Part shown: piece after piece, positions 1 to 10,704 of the stretch
Layout of the letters: every line of letters starts with the position of its first letter
How positions within the stretch are numbered: the first letter of the stretch is position 1
Assembly: GCA_026692885.1 (NCBI GenBank)
Contig: JAPLNJ010000961.1
Span: forward strand, 1 to 57,599
DNA from: Planctomycetota bacterium
Lineage (GTDB): Bacteria; Planctomycetota; Planctomycetia; Pirellulales; Pirellulaceae
DNA: 57,599 nucleotides
Direction of reading: 5' to 3'
Made by a program: the position numbers and the translations under genes
Notes under the pieces: generated by a model
The model's database searches: none
Told to the model about the DNA's origin: nothing
What the model saw: only the letters and a program-made list of their open reading frames with translations

Positions 1-3000
1 GCGCCCGGGGTGGCTGATTTAGCGGGAAACCTGCTGGCTGCCCCCTACCAGTTCGAGTTCGTCCAGCAGTTGCCAGACCTGGTGGTGACCGGCAGCGTGT
101 ATCCGCTGGAATGCGTGCCGGGCCAGCAGCTCGAGGTTCAGTGGACGGTTAGCAACGTCGGCCGCGGTATCGCCGCGGGGCTGTGGACTGACGTGGTGTC
201 GCTGTCGGCGAACGCACAGGGGAGCGGGGCGACCGAGTTGGAACAGCTGCCATTCAGCCAACCGCTAGGGCCGGGCGAGTCCTACACGCGGATTGCTACG
301 GTGACAGTCCCAGCCAACGACCACGGCAGCCGCTGGATCGTAATCGCGGCCGACGGCCTGAACCAGTTGGACGAGGTGGGAGATGCGAACAACGTCAGTG
401 TGCGCACGCCACCCTTGCTGGTGACGACGCGGGCCTATCCCGATCTCCGCGTGACGGACGTGACCGCGCCGAGCACCTTGAGTGCCGGCGAAACGGCCGT
501 GATTTCCTGGACCGTCGTCAACGACGGGACGGGGGCCACAACGGCCGGTGCCTGGTCCGATGCGATCTATCTCTCGTCCGATCAATCCTTCGACGCCGCG
601 GACATCCAACTCGCCGAGGTGCGCAACCCGGATTTCCTTGGGTCACACGAGTCCTACCGACAAACCAAAGAAGTCGCCATTCCGGACTCCACACCCCGCG
701 GTACCTATTACCTGCTGGTCGTGACGGATCGGAAGAATCAGGTCCAGGAATTCGACCGGGAGAACAATAACACGGCGCCCAGCAACCAGACCTGTGAGGT
801 GATCACGCCGTCGTCGGCGTTCTTGACCGTGACGGACGTGCGGGTCGGCGGTTCCCTGGAGCCCGGTGTGCCGCCGACCTTCACCTGGACGGTCACAAAC
901 ACTGGCGGTACGACGATTTCCTATGGCTGGTCCGACGGCAACGGCTGGGACGACGCCTTGGCACTGTCCCGAGACCCGGTCTACCAGGAGAAAGAGGATT
1001 ACTGGCTCGGCTCACACACGTACTGGCACGGTCTCCCCCTTCGGCCCGAGCAGAGTTACACCTCGACGGGCACCGCCGAAAATGGGGTGCCCGCGTGGGA
1101 GCCTGGCATCTACTATTTGATCGTGATTCCGGACCAGCATTGGGGTGCAGGATCGGGCTCCAACCAGAGCACGATTGGCCGCGACTACGGCGTGGCCCAG
1201 GTGCGACTGGAATACGTCGTTCCTGACCTGGTGCCCGCCTCGGTCACTGTGCCGCCCGCCGCGATTGCCGGCCAGCCGCTCCGCGTCGATTGGCGGGTCG
1301 AGAACCGCGGCGCCGGTCAGGCCCGCACAAGCAGTTGGTCCGACGAAGTCTACCTTTCCCTCGACGGCACCCTTGACTCGCAGGACTGGCGGCTTGGTTC
1401 GCTCTCCCACAGCGGATCGCTGAACGCCGGCGCCGGCTATCTGGCCGGAACCAAATTTACTGTGCCGGGCAGTCTTAGTGCCGGGACGTACCACGTCATC
1501 ATCAAGACCGATGCGGGCGGGAACGTCCCCGAAAGTGACGAGACGAACAACGTCTTCGTCTCGTCGACCACCGTCGAGGTCAAACACGTCGTGTCGGACC
1601 TGCAGGTGGTCTCGGCCGAAGGGCCCGCCACGGGCGTGGCCGGTGACACGATGACGGTCGATTGGACGGTCATCAACGACGGGGCGGACACGACGGCGAC
1701 GGACCACTGGTCGGATGCGATCTACTTCTCGACCCAGGCAACGTTCGACCCCGCCAACGCGAGCTTGTTGAAAGAATTCGCACACTCCGGCGCCCTGGAT
1801 TCACGGACGACGTACAGCCGGTCGGAACTCGTGGCGCTGCCGGAACGGACCGAAGGCACCTTCCACCTGTTCCTGGTCCTCGATGTCAACCAGGATGTAT
1901 TCGAGCTGGGCGGTGAGGACAACAATGTCCGGCCGCTGGGGGCGGCCATCGAGATCGCGGACAACGCGCCCGATCTGGCGGTTCAGACCTTCACGGCACC
2001 GATCAATGCCGTGGCCGACGAATCGATTCAGCTGGCTTGGTCGGTCCAGAACGTCGGGTCGAAAGTGGCGGCCCCGCCTTGGCAGGACGCGGTCTACCTG
2101 TCGTCCGATGCGACGCTGGAGATCACCAAGGACCAATTGCTCGGAAGCCTCCCACACAACTCGCCGCTGGGCTTGAACGACAGCTACGGGCCGGCTGTCG
2201 GCCAGTCCTCGTGGATGCTGCCGGACGAGATTGAAGGGCAGTATTTCCTGTTCTACGTGGCCGATTCCACCAAGCTACTGTACGAGAAAGACCGCCTGGC
2301 GAACAACGTCGCCAGGCAGGTGGTCAACATCGTCGATCGCGCCCCGGACTTGCAGGTGGCCATGGTGTCCACGCCGGCGTTAGGCGTGGCCGGCGAACTG
2401 ATCGCCATCGACTACCGCGTCGTCAACCACGGGACCGAGGCGGTCGGCGGCCATTGGAAGGACGCCGTGTACCTGTCGGCCGACACGCAGTTCGATCCCG
2501 CCGTCGACCGGCTGTTCGGCCAGTTCGACGCCACCGGACCGCTGGCCGTGGACGCGGACTACGGGCCGCAGGCCGCGACACCGGTCTTCGCCCGATTGCC
2601 GGACCGAATCGAGGGCACCTACTACATCTTGCTCGTCGCCGATTCCAGAAACGCGATCTACGAGAAAGACGCTGAAGCGAATAACGTCCTGCTCAGCCCG
2701 CAGCCGATCGAGATCATCCTTGAAGCTCCCGACTTGAAGGTGACCACCGTTGAAAGCCCCTTAGGTGCCCAGGCGGGCACCACGATCAACATCGGCTGGA
2801 CCGTCACCAACGACAGCGGCCAGGCGACCGCCGAGACGGTTTGGCAGGACGGCGTCTATCTCTCGCGGGACACCGACTTCATCCCCGCCTCCGATATCGA
2901 GTTGGGCGTGGTCGGCCACAGCGGCGCGCTACGGCCCGGCGAAAGCTATTCCCGGCTGGAGCCGTTTTCCATCCGGCAGGATCTCGAAGGGCCGTACTAC

Positions 3001-6000
3001 GTGTACACCGTAGCCGACGTGCGGCACCAGGTCTTCGAGCACGCTGCCGAGGACAACAACACCACGGTTGCCGCCCAGCCATTGACCGTCCAAGGCGTCC
3101 GTACGGACCTGCAAATAACATCGCTCCAGGCATCGCCGAACGGCGTTGCGGGCGGCAGCATCCGCGTCGCTTGGCAGGTGACCAATGCCGGCGCGGATGG
3201 CACGCCGGCCAGTTCGTGGTTCGACACGGTCTATCTGTCGGACGATACCGTCCTGGATCCGGGTGACACCATGCTGGCCACCTTCCCGCACAATGCCGCC
3301 GTGGCGGCCGGCGGCTTCTACTGGCAGAACCGCAGCGTCGCGCTGCCGGTGAACCTTACCGGCCCACGGTTCCTGATCTTCCAGACCGACTCCCATCTCG
3401 GCGGCGATGTCTACGAGTATCAGGGGGAAGACAACAACACGGCGACGGCCGCCATCGAGTTGGCCCTGGCCCCACCGGCCGATCTCCAAGTGACCGCCGT
3501 CCAGTCGGCCGCCACCGCCTGGTCAGGACAAGAAGTTCAGGTGCAGTGGACGGTCACCAACCAGGGCGGCGCGGTCGCTCAGTCATGGGCTTGCGACTGG
3601 TACGACAGCGTCTACCTGTCGCGCGACGCCTACCTGGACACGAACACCGATCTCGCCTTGGGGTCGTTCCCGCATGAGGGATCGTTGGCGGCCGATGGCG
3701 GTTCCTATACGCAAAGCGTCAGCGCCCGGCTCCCACGCGGTATTTCGGGACCGTATTATGTCTTCGTCCTCACGGACTCTAGCAATCGCGTCGCCGAGCG
3801 CGGCGGCGAGGGCAACAACGCACAGGCGGCAGCCGACTTGCTGGAGGTCAGCCTCACACCGCCCAGCGATCTGCAGGTGACGCAGATCACGCCTCCGGCC
3901 TCGGGCTTCCTGGGCGAGCCCGTGTCCTGGCAGTTCCGCGTGGACAATATCGATACCGACGCGGCTTATGGCGCCTGGTACGACACGCTGTATCTCTCGG
4001 CCGACCAGCAGTGGGATCTGGACGATCCCCGTATTGGCCGCGTCCAACACCAGGGCGACGTTCCGCACGCTGGGTATTACGAGCAGACCGTCGTCGCCAA
4101 CGTGCCCGGCGTTGCGCCCGGTGATTACTACGTGATTGTGCGGACCGATATCCTGAACGACGTACGCGAGAAGGACGAAACGAACAACACGACCGTGTCG
4201 GCGGACCAGGTCCGCATCGAGGGGCGCGACCTGGTGTTCGACCAGACGAGATCGGGCCAGATCGCCGATCAGCAGGCCGTCTACTTCCGGGTTCAGGCGA
4301 ATCCCGGGGATGACGTGGTCGTGACCCTGGTTGGCGACGCGGCTTCCGGCGTGGAAATGTACCTGAGCTACGAGGCTGTTCCCGCGCGCAACGCTTACGG
4401 CGTGAAATCTTCGCTCATCGGTGGCACGCAGCAGCTCCGCGTACCGGTGGCAGAGGCCGGCAGCTATTACCTGCTCGTGTACCGCGACCAACCGGGGCTG
4501 CCGAAAGACTATCAGCTGACCGCACGGCGGCTGGATTTCAGCGTCAGCGGAGTTACTCCCGCCCACGGTGGCAACGTGGGGAACGTGACAGTGCTCATCC
4601 GCGGCGGCCAGCTGCCCGAGCAACCGCTGGCCCGGCTCGTGTCTCCACAAGGTGACTTGGTCTATGCGAGCCGGACCTATCCGGGCGACGGTGCGAGCTT
4701 CTACGCCACCTTCGATCTGACCGGCCGGCAGACTGGAGCCTACGACGTGGAAGTGGGCAACGCGGCGGGCGCCTGGGCCGTGGACCCAGACGCCTTCGCG
4801 GTCGAGGCGGGCACGGGCGCCAATCTCCAGGCGACCCTGAACATGCCGACCCTGGTCCGACCGCGAGCGCCCTTTGCGATCACCGTGGAGTATGTCAATA
4901 CGGGTGACGTGGACATGGTGGCGCCGCTGCTGCGGGTCAAAGGGCCGGCGGGTCTTCCGCTCGGCTTTACGCCTAGCAACTTGGACCAGCTGGGCGAGGT
5001 GCTGTTCCTGGCCCCCAGTGCCACCGGCCCCGCCGGCATCCTGCGGCCAGGCGATCGGCAGACGATCACTCTCTACAGCACGGCCACGACCGCGGTCACC
5101 GCGCATTACACGCTGACCTCGCAGACCGTCGATCCGCTGTACACCACGCAGGACTTGATTGACTGGAAGGCCATGGCCGAAGAGTATCGCCCTCCCTTCG
5201 CGACCAACGATGAGCAGTGGGAATCCGTCTGGCGGATCTACACTCAACAGATCGGCGCGACTTGGGATGAAGTGATTACCACCCTGGGCGAATATGTGAC
5301 TGAAGTGGGTCAGGGCAACGTCGCAAGCCTCGTGGCTGGGGACCTGATGCAAGCACAGTTCCGCATGGCCATGAGCCGGGGTGGCGGCTTGACTGACAAC
5401 GAGCCCCCTTGGATCATGACGCACACCCCCGGCCAGACCGCGTTGGGCGGCGTGGACTGCGTGGACCTCGACTTCAGCGAGGACATCAACCCGGCCAGTT
5501 TCACGGCCAACGACGTGGTCGTGACCGATCCGCTCGGCCGAGCGGTTACGCCAATCGACATCACGCCGATTTCCTCCCGGACGTATCGGATCGAGTTCCC
5601 GGCGCAGACACTGGCCGGCAAGTACGAAGTCCTGGTCGGACCGGAGATCGAGGACCTAGTCGGCCAGAAACTGGACCAGGACCGCGACGGGATCGGCGGC
5701 GAAACGGCCGACGACCGCTACCACGCGAGCTTCGCATTGGGCGGAGCGGCGCCGACGAGGGCGGTGCAAGCCGTGTTGAGTTCAGCCAGCACTTCTGCGA
5801 GTCCCTGGGACTTTCCGTTTTTCGTCACCGGCCATAGTCCGCACGGCGAAGTTAGTGCAGAGACCGGGGTCGAACGGGTGACGGTAACCTTCTCGAAACC
5901 ATGCCTCTTCTATTCGTTCATGAGCAGTGACGTCACCCTCACCGGTCCGAACGGGGCTACTATCTTCGGACTTGTAGTCCATAGTATTTCGGCGACGCAG

Positions 6001-9000
6001 TATGAGATCACCTTCCTCCGGCAAAACGAACTCGGGGTTTATACCATAACCGTCGGGCCTAACATTCTCGACCTGGATTTTCAGCCGATGGATGGCAACC
6101 TGAACGGGGTTCCAGGTGAGCTTGACGATGCGTACGCTGCAACTTTCCAGATAGTGGACCGGCGAGGGCCACGCATCGTGGGTCAAACACCGATCGATTG
6201 GGGCGATAGTCCCGTGAGCCATGTTCGTTTGACGTTCAACGAACCCATCGATGCTGCGAGTTTCACGGTTGCAGACGTTTCGATCCAAGGGCCTGCGGGC
6301 GCGATCGCTCCAACCCTCGTCGCTCTGTCGCCCACGGTTTTCGACATCACGTTCGCCAACCAGACGGGCGTCGGTTCTTATGCCATTCTGGTCGGGCCTC
6401 ACATCCAGGACCTGAGCGGCAACGAAATGGACCAAAATGCCGACGGTGTCAACGGCACGTCTGCGGACGAATACAGCGGAGAGTTCGGCATCCTGCCGGA
6501 TACGCTGGTGGTCTACGGCACGATTTCATACGGGGGCGACTCGGCAAAAGGCGATCCGGCGCAATTCCAACAGTTCGGCAACGATGCGCAGGTGACCGTC
6601 GAGTTGTGGGAACAGAAGGGAGATCTGGTGGATGATAATCCAGGAGAGCCGGGTCCCAAAGACACCGCCGCCGACGAGCTCGTCAGTAAGACGAATGAAC
6701 GCACCCACACCAGCCTGACGACTGACGATGGCAAATTCCTTTTCCTTTACGATATCAAGGGACTTTTGATCGCCAACCTGAATTCAGACGGGATCCCGCG
6801 CCAACTGTATCTCGTGGTCTACGCCGCGAATGACGACGCCTTCGTGGTTGAGGAAGGACGGCTGTACCACCCGAAGACTGCGGTTCCAACACGAGATCCC
6901 AGCGAACGTAGGGTCGACATGTCCAAGACGGTAACGGACAAAGAGTTCAACATTTCGGCCGCGATTCAACACACGGCGCGCGTGGTGAAGAATCTCGGCA
7001 TGACGCCGCATAGTCGGATCGAAGTGCTCTATCCAGACGATTATTGCAACCCCAAGTATAACCCGAACAACGCGTGCTTCGGCAATGCCCGCAACGACGA
7101 CGTAATCCATGTGGGAACAGACATGGCCATTTACCCGGGCGTCATTGCCCATGAGTACGGCCACGCACTTGAGTATGTCGCCAATGGGTACAAGACGTTC
7201 CCGCACGACGGCGGCAATTATGGCACCATCGAAGAGAGCAACTACGACACAACCGCGTTCGCGGAGGGATGGGCCTCGTTTATCGCTGCCCTCGTCTTTC
7301 CGGAGCCAACTGTTAAGAAGCACCAAATCGACGGGGATCGGCAGTTCCAGCCCAACAACCACTTCTGGATGGGTGTTGATGGTAAGCTCGACGGGGTTAA
7401 CGACAACGGGAACACGGGCGATTACGTCCTGGGGGCCGTGCAAACTATCCTGTGGCATCTTGCCACCCGAGGGGACGGGGACGGGCTGAGCGATCTTCAT
7501 GGCGTTTGGACCGCGCTCCGAGCCACCGCTGTTGGTCAAGGGACGCTCGCGGACTTCTATGAGCATTATCCGCACAGCTCCGCTGCTGACGCCATCTTCA
7601 TTGATCAGGGTGTCCCGGTTATCGATGACAAGTACGAAACCAGCTTTTTCGGTCTCTTCAATAATGACACCGAGGGCGGTGCCTCTAATCTCGGGCCCAT
7701 CAAGGAACTGTGGTCCGAGGGCGGCCTAATCATGGCCGAGAAAGGCCAGGGCAACGCCGACTGGTTCAAGTTCAATCTGCCGAAGGCAGAGAATGCGGAC
7801 GCCAGCAATCGTAAGAGTTACGAACTCAACGTGACGATCGAATTCAACAAAGAACGAGACTACGGCGACCTGGACCTGTGGGTGAGCAAGGTAGACGCAA
7901 AAGGGATCAGGATTGGGATGCCGGAGTATCGCGTCGATCGCTCCAGTAACTCGGCAACGGTGACGTTCAACAGATTGTGGAACAACGAAGACAACTACTT
8001 CTACGTCTGTGTTGCCGGCTACGGCGTGCTTGACCCCAAGACCGGCGAGGTCCAGGCAATGGGCGGCGACTACAACCCCAACTACCGTCTGATCATCGAC
8101 GGCAAGGTGCCTCCCCCCGAGAAGAAAGAAGACCCGAAGGACGGCAAGGACCAGAGCACGGGCGGGAGCCATGACCCGAATGACAAGCTCGGGCCGCTGG
8201 GGTTCGGCACCGACCGCTACTTGGCCGAGGACGCGCTGCTGCCCTACACCGTCCGCTTCGAGAATGACCCCACCGCCACCGCCGCAGCGGTCCTGATCAG
8301 CATCCAGGACCAACTCGACGCGAACTTCGACTGGAGCACCTTCGAGCTGGGCAACGTCCAGTTTGGGGACTCCGTGATTACCGTTCCCGCCGGGCTCACT
8401 GCGTACCAGACTCGCGTTGACCTTCGCCCTTTGGGCAACAACCTGCTGGTGGACCTCGACGCGCGGTTGGACAAAGCCAAGGGCTTGGTCCAGTGGACGC
8501 TGACGGGCATCGATCCGGCGACGGGAGAACTGAGTCAGGATGCCACGGCCGGCTTCCTGCCGCCGAACGACCCGGCCACGCACAGCGGCGAGGGCTTCGT
8601 CAGCTACACGCTCCGCCCGAAAGCCGGCCTGTTCAGCGGGACGCAGATCGCCAACATGGCCACGATCGTCTTCGACTGGAACGATCCGATGGACACGCCG
8701 TGGGTCACCAATATCATCGACAGCCTGCCGCCCATTAGCTCAGTGCAGCCACTGCCCACGGAGAGTAAGAACACGCAGTTTCAGGTGAGTTGGTCCGGGG
8801 CGGACGATGCGCAAGGGGCGGGGATTCACGCCTTTGACGTGTATGTCTCGGACAACGGTGACGCCACCACCCGCTGGCTCCAGGACACCACGAGCTTCTC
8901 GGCCACTTATGCTGGTCTGCCTGGGCACACCTACCGCTTCTACTGCGTGGCCCTGGACAACGTCGGACACCGCGAGGCCGTCCCGACGACTGCCGATGCG

Positions 9001-9606
9001 GAAACGACCGTGGACGGTACCCCGCCGAGCGTGACGATCAACCAAGCGGCGGGACAAGCCGACCCGGCGTCTACGGCTCCGGTCCATTTCACCGTGGTCT
9101 TCAGCGAGCCGGTGACCGGTTTCACTGCCGCGGACGTGCTGCTGAGTGGCACAGTTCTAGGTGCGCTGGCGGCGACGGTCACCGCCGTGGACATGACCAC
9201 TTACGACGTGGCGGTCAGCGGCCTGGCGGGCAACGGGACCGTGACGGCCGCAGTGGTAGCCGGGGCGGCGGTGGATGTGGCGGGAAACCTGAGTCAAGCC
9301 TCGACCAGCCAGGACGATACGGTCTTGTTCTGGGGGAATCCCTGGCAGAACTACCCGGTCGTCTACGATGCGGCTGGCGACGATGTGGTGACGGCGCTCG
9401 ATGTGCTGGTGATCATCCATTGCATCAATACTTATGGGCCAGGTTCGCTGCCGCGCGCGGCGGCGGTGCCCGGCGAACCCCGTTTCTACGCGTGTGGCCG
9501 AACCGGGACGTGCCAGCGGCGAGTACAGTCGCCCTGTCGCCCCACCGGGCCTGTCGAGCTTTGCATCGCTCGCGACGCCGGATGGATGCGGACGGCCGTC
9601 GGGTAA
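1..9606 (+). CDS. Giant secreted CARDB/Ig-like multidomain protein with zinc-protease motif and dockerin (5' end outside window)
   Basis: The frame is open from the first base, so the true start lies upstream; residues are counted from the GTG at 10. About eleven CARDB-type beta-sandwich repeats of roughly 120 residues fill the first ~1390 residues, each with a motif like DLxV…W.V.N.G and a conserved AIYLS-type strand. A PPC-like domain (~1406) and a TIG-like domain (~1508) follow. Three bacterial Ig-like repeats start near 1799, 1938 and 2053. A metallopeptidase-like region carries HEYGH at 2381-2385 and a downstream EGWASF that could give a third zinc ligand. A DUF11/DUF7619-like domain (~2720-2907), an FN3-like domain, another Ig-like domain and one dockerin half (from ~3118) come last. 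It is probably an exported surface adhesin or protease. The last ~35 residues are out of frame with the recognisable tail downstream, so the C-terminus looks frameshifted. Confidence 0.85.
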   Translation, partial: APGVADLAGNLLAAPYQFEFVQQLPDLVVTGSVYPLECVPGQQLEVQWTVSNVGRGIAAGLWTDVVSLSANAQGSGATELEQLPFSQPLGPGESYTRIATVTVPANDHGSRWIVIAADGLNQLDEVGDANNVSVRTPPLLVTTRAYPDLRVTDVTAPSTLSAGETAVISWTVVNDGTGATTAGAWSDAIYLSSDQSFDAADIQLAEVRNPDFLGSHESYRQTKEVAIPDSTPRGTYYLLVVTDRKNQVQEFDRENNNTAPSNQTCEVITPSSAFLTVTDVRVGGSLEPGVPPTFTWTVTNTGGTTISYGWSDGNGWDDALALSRDPVYQEKEDYWLGSHTYWHGLPLRPEQSYTSTGTAENGVPAWEPGIYYLIVIPDQHWGAGSGSNQSTIGRDYGVAQVRLEYVVPDLVPASVTVPPAAIAGQPLRVDWRVENRGAGQARTSSWSDEVYLSLDGTLDSQDWRLGSLSHSGSLNAGAGYLAGTKFTVPGSLSAGTYHVIIKTDAGGNVPESDETNNVFVSSTTVEVKHVVSDLQVVSAEGPATGVAGDTMTVDWTVINDGADTTATDHWSDAIYFSTQATFDPANASLLKEFAHSGALDSRTTYSRSELVALPERTEGTFHLFLVLDVNQDVFELGGEDNNVRPLGAAIEIADNAPDLAVQTFTAPINAVADESIQLAWSVQNVGSKVAAPPWQDAVYLSSDATLEITKDQLLGSLPHNSPLGLNDSYGPAVGQSSWMLPDEIEGQYFLFYVADSTKLLYEKDRLANNVARQVVNIVDRAPDLQVAMVSTPALGVAGELIAIDYRVVNHGTEAVGGHWKDAVYLSADTQFDPAVDRLFGQFDATGPLAVDADYGPQAATPVFARLPDRIEGTYYILLVADSRNAIYEKDAEANNVLLSPQPIEIILEAPDLKVTTVESPLGAQAGTTINIGWTVTNDSGQATAETVWQDGVYLSRDTDFIPASDIELGVVGHSGALRPGESYSRLEPFSIRQDLEGPYYVYTVADVRHQVFEHAAEDNNTTVAAQPLTVQGVRTDLQITSLQASPNGVAGGSIRVAWQVTNAGADGTPASSWFDTVYLSDDTVLDPGDTMLATFPHNAAVAAGGFYWQNRSVALPVNLTGPRFLIFQTDSHLGGDVYEYQGEDNNTATAAIELALAPPADLQVTAVQSAATAWSGQEVQVQWTVTNQGGAVAQSWACDWYDSVYLSRDAYLDTNTDLALGSFPHEGSLAADGGSYTQSVSARLPRGISGPYYVFVLTDSSNRVAERGGEGNNAQAAADLLEVSLTPPSDLQVTQITPPASGFLGEPVSWQFRVDNIDTDAAYGAWYDTLYLSADQQWDLDDPRIGRVQHQGDVPHAGYYEQTVVANVPGVAPGDYYVIVRTDILNDVREKDETNNTTVSADQVRIEGRDLVFDQTRSGQIADQQAVYFRVQANPGDDVVVTLVGDAASGVEMYLSYEAVPARNAYGVKSSLIGGTQQLRVPVAEAGSYYLLVYRDQPGLPKDYQLTARRLDFSVSGVTPAHGGNVGNVTVLIRGGQLPEQPLARLVSPQGDLVYASRTYPGDGASFYATFDLTGRQTGAYDVEVGNAAGAWAVDPDAFAVEAGTGANLQATLNMPTLVRPRAPFAITVEYVNTGDVDMVAPLLRVKGPAGLPLGFTPSNLDQLGEVLFLAPSATGPAGILRPGDRQTITLYSTATTAVTAHYTLTSQTVDPLYTTQDLIDWKAMAEEYRPPFATNDEQWESVWRIYTQQIGATWDEVITTLGEYVTEVGQGNVASLVAGDLMQAQFRMAMSRGGGLTDNEPPWIMTHTPGQTALGGVDCVDLDFSEDINPASFTANDVVVTDPLGRAVTPIDITPISSRTYRIEFPAQTLAGKYEVLVGPEIEDLVGQKLDQDRDGIGGETADDRYHASFALGGAAPTRAVQAVLSSASTSASPWDFPFFVTGHSPHGEVSAETGVERVTVTFSKPCLFYSFMSSDVTLTGPNGATIFGLVVHSISATQYEITFLRQNELGVYTITVGPNILDLDFQPMDGNLNGVPGELDDAYAATFQIVDRRGPRIVGQTPIDWGDSPVSHVRLTFNEPIDAASFTVADVSIQGPAGAIAPTLVALSPTVFDITFANQTGVGSYAILVGPHIQDLSGNEMDQNADGVNGTSADEYSGEFGILPDTLVVYGTISYGGDSAKGDPAQFQQFGNDAQVTVELWEQKGDLVDDNPGEPGPKDTAADELVSKTNERTHTSLTTDDGKFLFLYDIKGLLIANLNSDGIPRQLYLVVYAANDDAFVVEEGRLYHPKTAVPTRDPSERRVDMSKTVTDKEFNISAAIQHTARVVKNLGMTPHSRIEVLYPDDYCNPKYNPNNACFGNARNDDVIHVGTDMAIYPGVIAHEYGHALEYVANGYKTFPHDGGNYGTIEESNYDTTAFAEGWASFIAALVFPEPTVKKHQIDGDRQFQPNNHFWMGVDGKLDGVNDNGNTGDYVLGAVQTILWHLATRGDGDGLSDLHGVWTALRATAVGQGTLADFYEHYPHSSAADAIFIDQGVPVIDDKYETSFFGLFNNDTEGGASNLGPIKELWSEGGLIMAEKGQGNADWFKFNLPKAENADASNRKSYELNVTIEFNKERDYGDLDLWVSKVDAKGIRIGMPEYRVDRSSNSATVTFNRLWNNEDNYFYVCVAGYGVLDPKTGEVQAMGGDYNPNYRLIIDGKVPPPEKKEDPKDGKDQSTGGSHDPNDKLGPLGFGTDRYLAEDALLPYTVRFENDPTATAAAVLISIQDQLDANFDWSTFELGNVQFGDSVITVPAGLTAYQTRVDLRPLGNNLLVDLDARLDKAKGLVQWTLTGIDPATGELSQDATAGFLPPNDPATHSGEGFVSYTLRPKAGLFSGTQIANMATIVFDWNDPMDTPWVTNIIDSLPPISSVQPLPTESKNTQFQVSWSGADDAQGAGIHAFDVYVSDNGDATTRWLQDTTSFSATYAGLPGHTYRFYCVALDNVGHREAVPTTADAETTVDGTPPSVTINQAAGQADPASTAPVHFTVVFSEPVTGFTAADVLLSGTVLGALAATVTAVDMTTYDVAVSGLAGNGTVTAAVVAGAAVDVAGNLSQASTSQDDTVLFWGNPWQNYPVVYDAAGDDVVTALDVLVIIHCINTYGPGSLPRAAAVPGEPRFYACGRTGTCQRRVQSPCRPTGPVELCIARDAGWMRTAVG

Positions 9607-10147
9607 ATCGGACTGGGGACTGGCCACGCCAGTTGCATCCGAGCAGGCCCGGGTGCATCTGTCAGCGCCAGGCCACGCCTTGAAGCAGCCTTCACCGTCT
9701 GGCTTGGCCTACGCGGCCCTCGCCGAGTTGGATGACGTGCTGAGCGACATCGCCTCCGATGTGGCATGTGGCTGGGACCGAGGATACGAACGCCACGTTG
9801 ATCGGGGCTAGCCGCGATCGGCCCTTGTCGCCGATGGCAAACCCAGCGATGGCCTGGCTGATGATTTCCCAGGCTTGGTCGCCGAAGGCAGAAGTTTGTC
9901 GGCGCTGGCCACGCAAGAGGCGAGAGGCACCCGCCGGACAAACGGCCAATGGGGCGCAGGGGTGCCGAAGGCTGGCGATGCCCCCGATCGCACGATGCCG
10001 ACGCAGACGGAGGAAATCGATGCGAGCAAGCGGCGCGCTGTGGGGCTGGACAACGTGCTGAGTTCAGAGGATTGCCTGTGGGCTCCGTGGGAGGACATCC
10101 TGCAGAATCTGGCCGCTGACGTCAACCTCACGTGGCACGATACCTAA
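9434..10147 (+). pseudogene. Frameshifted, decayed tail of the giant CARDB/dockerin protein
   Basis: After the first dockerin half the recognisable protein continues in the next frame. There I can read GEYSRPVAPPGLSSFASLA and then LAELDDVLSDIASDV, followed by an in-frame TAG at 9809-9811. The same frame then goes on to WEDILQNLAADVNLTWHDT before a stop at 10147. These strings resemble the usual end of large planctomycete dockerin proteins. The second calcium-binding dockerin half is missing at the frame change (about 9480-9520). The simplest reading is a small deletion plus a later nonsense mutation. Consensus errors in the assembly are the alternative. Confidence 0.6.
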
Positions 10148-10186
10148 GCGTCCGGCGAAGAAATAATTGTCGGGATACCGACCGTA

Positions 10187-10404
10187 AGGCGAGCGGCAGG
10201 AAATAACTTACCCGTAGGTCGGCCTTTCCAGGCCGATCGGGACGGTCTTGGAAGACCATCCTACATTAAATTGGGTACGTTATACTGCCCGCGGGCAGCT
10301 TTGTCGTAGAACGGATTTCAATCCGTTCAGTGAAGAGCCGAATAAATTCCGCTCTACGAAGGGACAAACCCGCCCGCGGGCCGTATATTTCCTGCCGCTC
10401 GCCT
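10187..10404. repeat. Inverted-repeat element containing two REPIN-like palindrome pairs
   Basis: The ends are a perfect 19-bp inverted repeat: AGGCGAGCGGCAGGAAATA at 10187-10205 and its complement at 10386-10404. Inside lie two palindrome pairs bounded by GTAG and CTAC (10214-10264 and 10306-10357). The left end and the first pair recur near 14532-14615. There is no reading frame of note. The structure fits a non-autonomous mobile element with REP-type insertions. Confidence 0.7.
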
Positions 10405-10453
10405 AATAGATCGGAATTACCTCGCACGGATGGCAGAGCCAGAGCATGGATGA

Positions 10454-10660
10454 ATGGCCAAAATGATCACGCGTCCTGCGATGCTGGGTTGCGAGACCGT
10501 CGTCCGCCTCCTGCGCCAAGCCGCGATCACCACCGGCCTTCGCACCACGGTCAACATCATCCGCCGCAGCTACGAAATCGGCCAGCAGGTCGCCGATGAT
10601 TTCAAAGCGACCATGCCGCTCCTCTTCGACGTCGACTTGGCTTTAGACAACGGGCCGTTC
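10454..10660 (+). pseudogene. Possible transposase C-terminal remnant
   Basis: The frame from 10454 gives a short peptide with TTVNIIRRSYEIGQQVADDF and then KATMPLLFDVDL. This is reminiscent of C-terminal segments of planctomycete DDE transposases, but I cannot name the family securely. No upstream catalytic part is present, and the frame runs into the antisense of the Uma2 gene. It sits beside the inverted-repeat element at 10187-10404. It may simply be non-coding. Confidence 0.3.
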
Positions 10661-10704
10661 GACGCGAGGCTCACTCGTTGCGCCGGCGGGAGGCGCGCCG
10701 AGCT

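Noticed and set aside
3583..5424. 613-residue open frame on the minus strand
   Set aside because: It lies entirely antisense to the giant CARDB gene. It is open only because of GC-biased codon use and shows no family resemblance.
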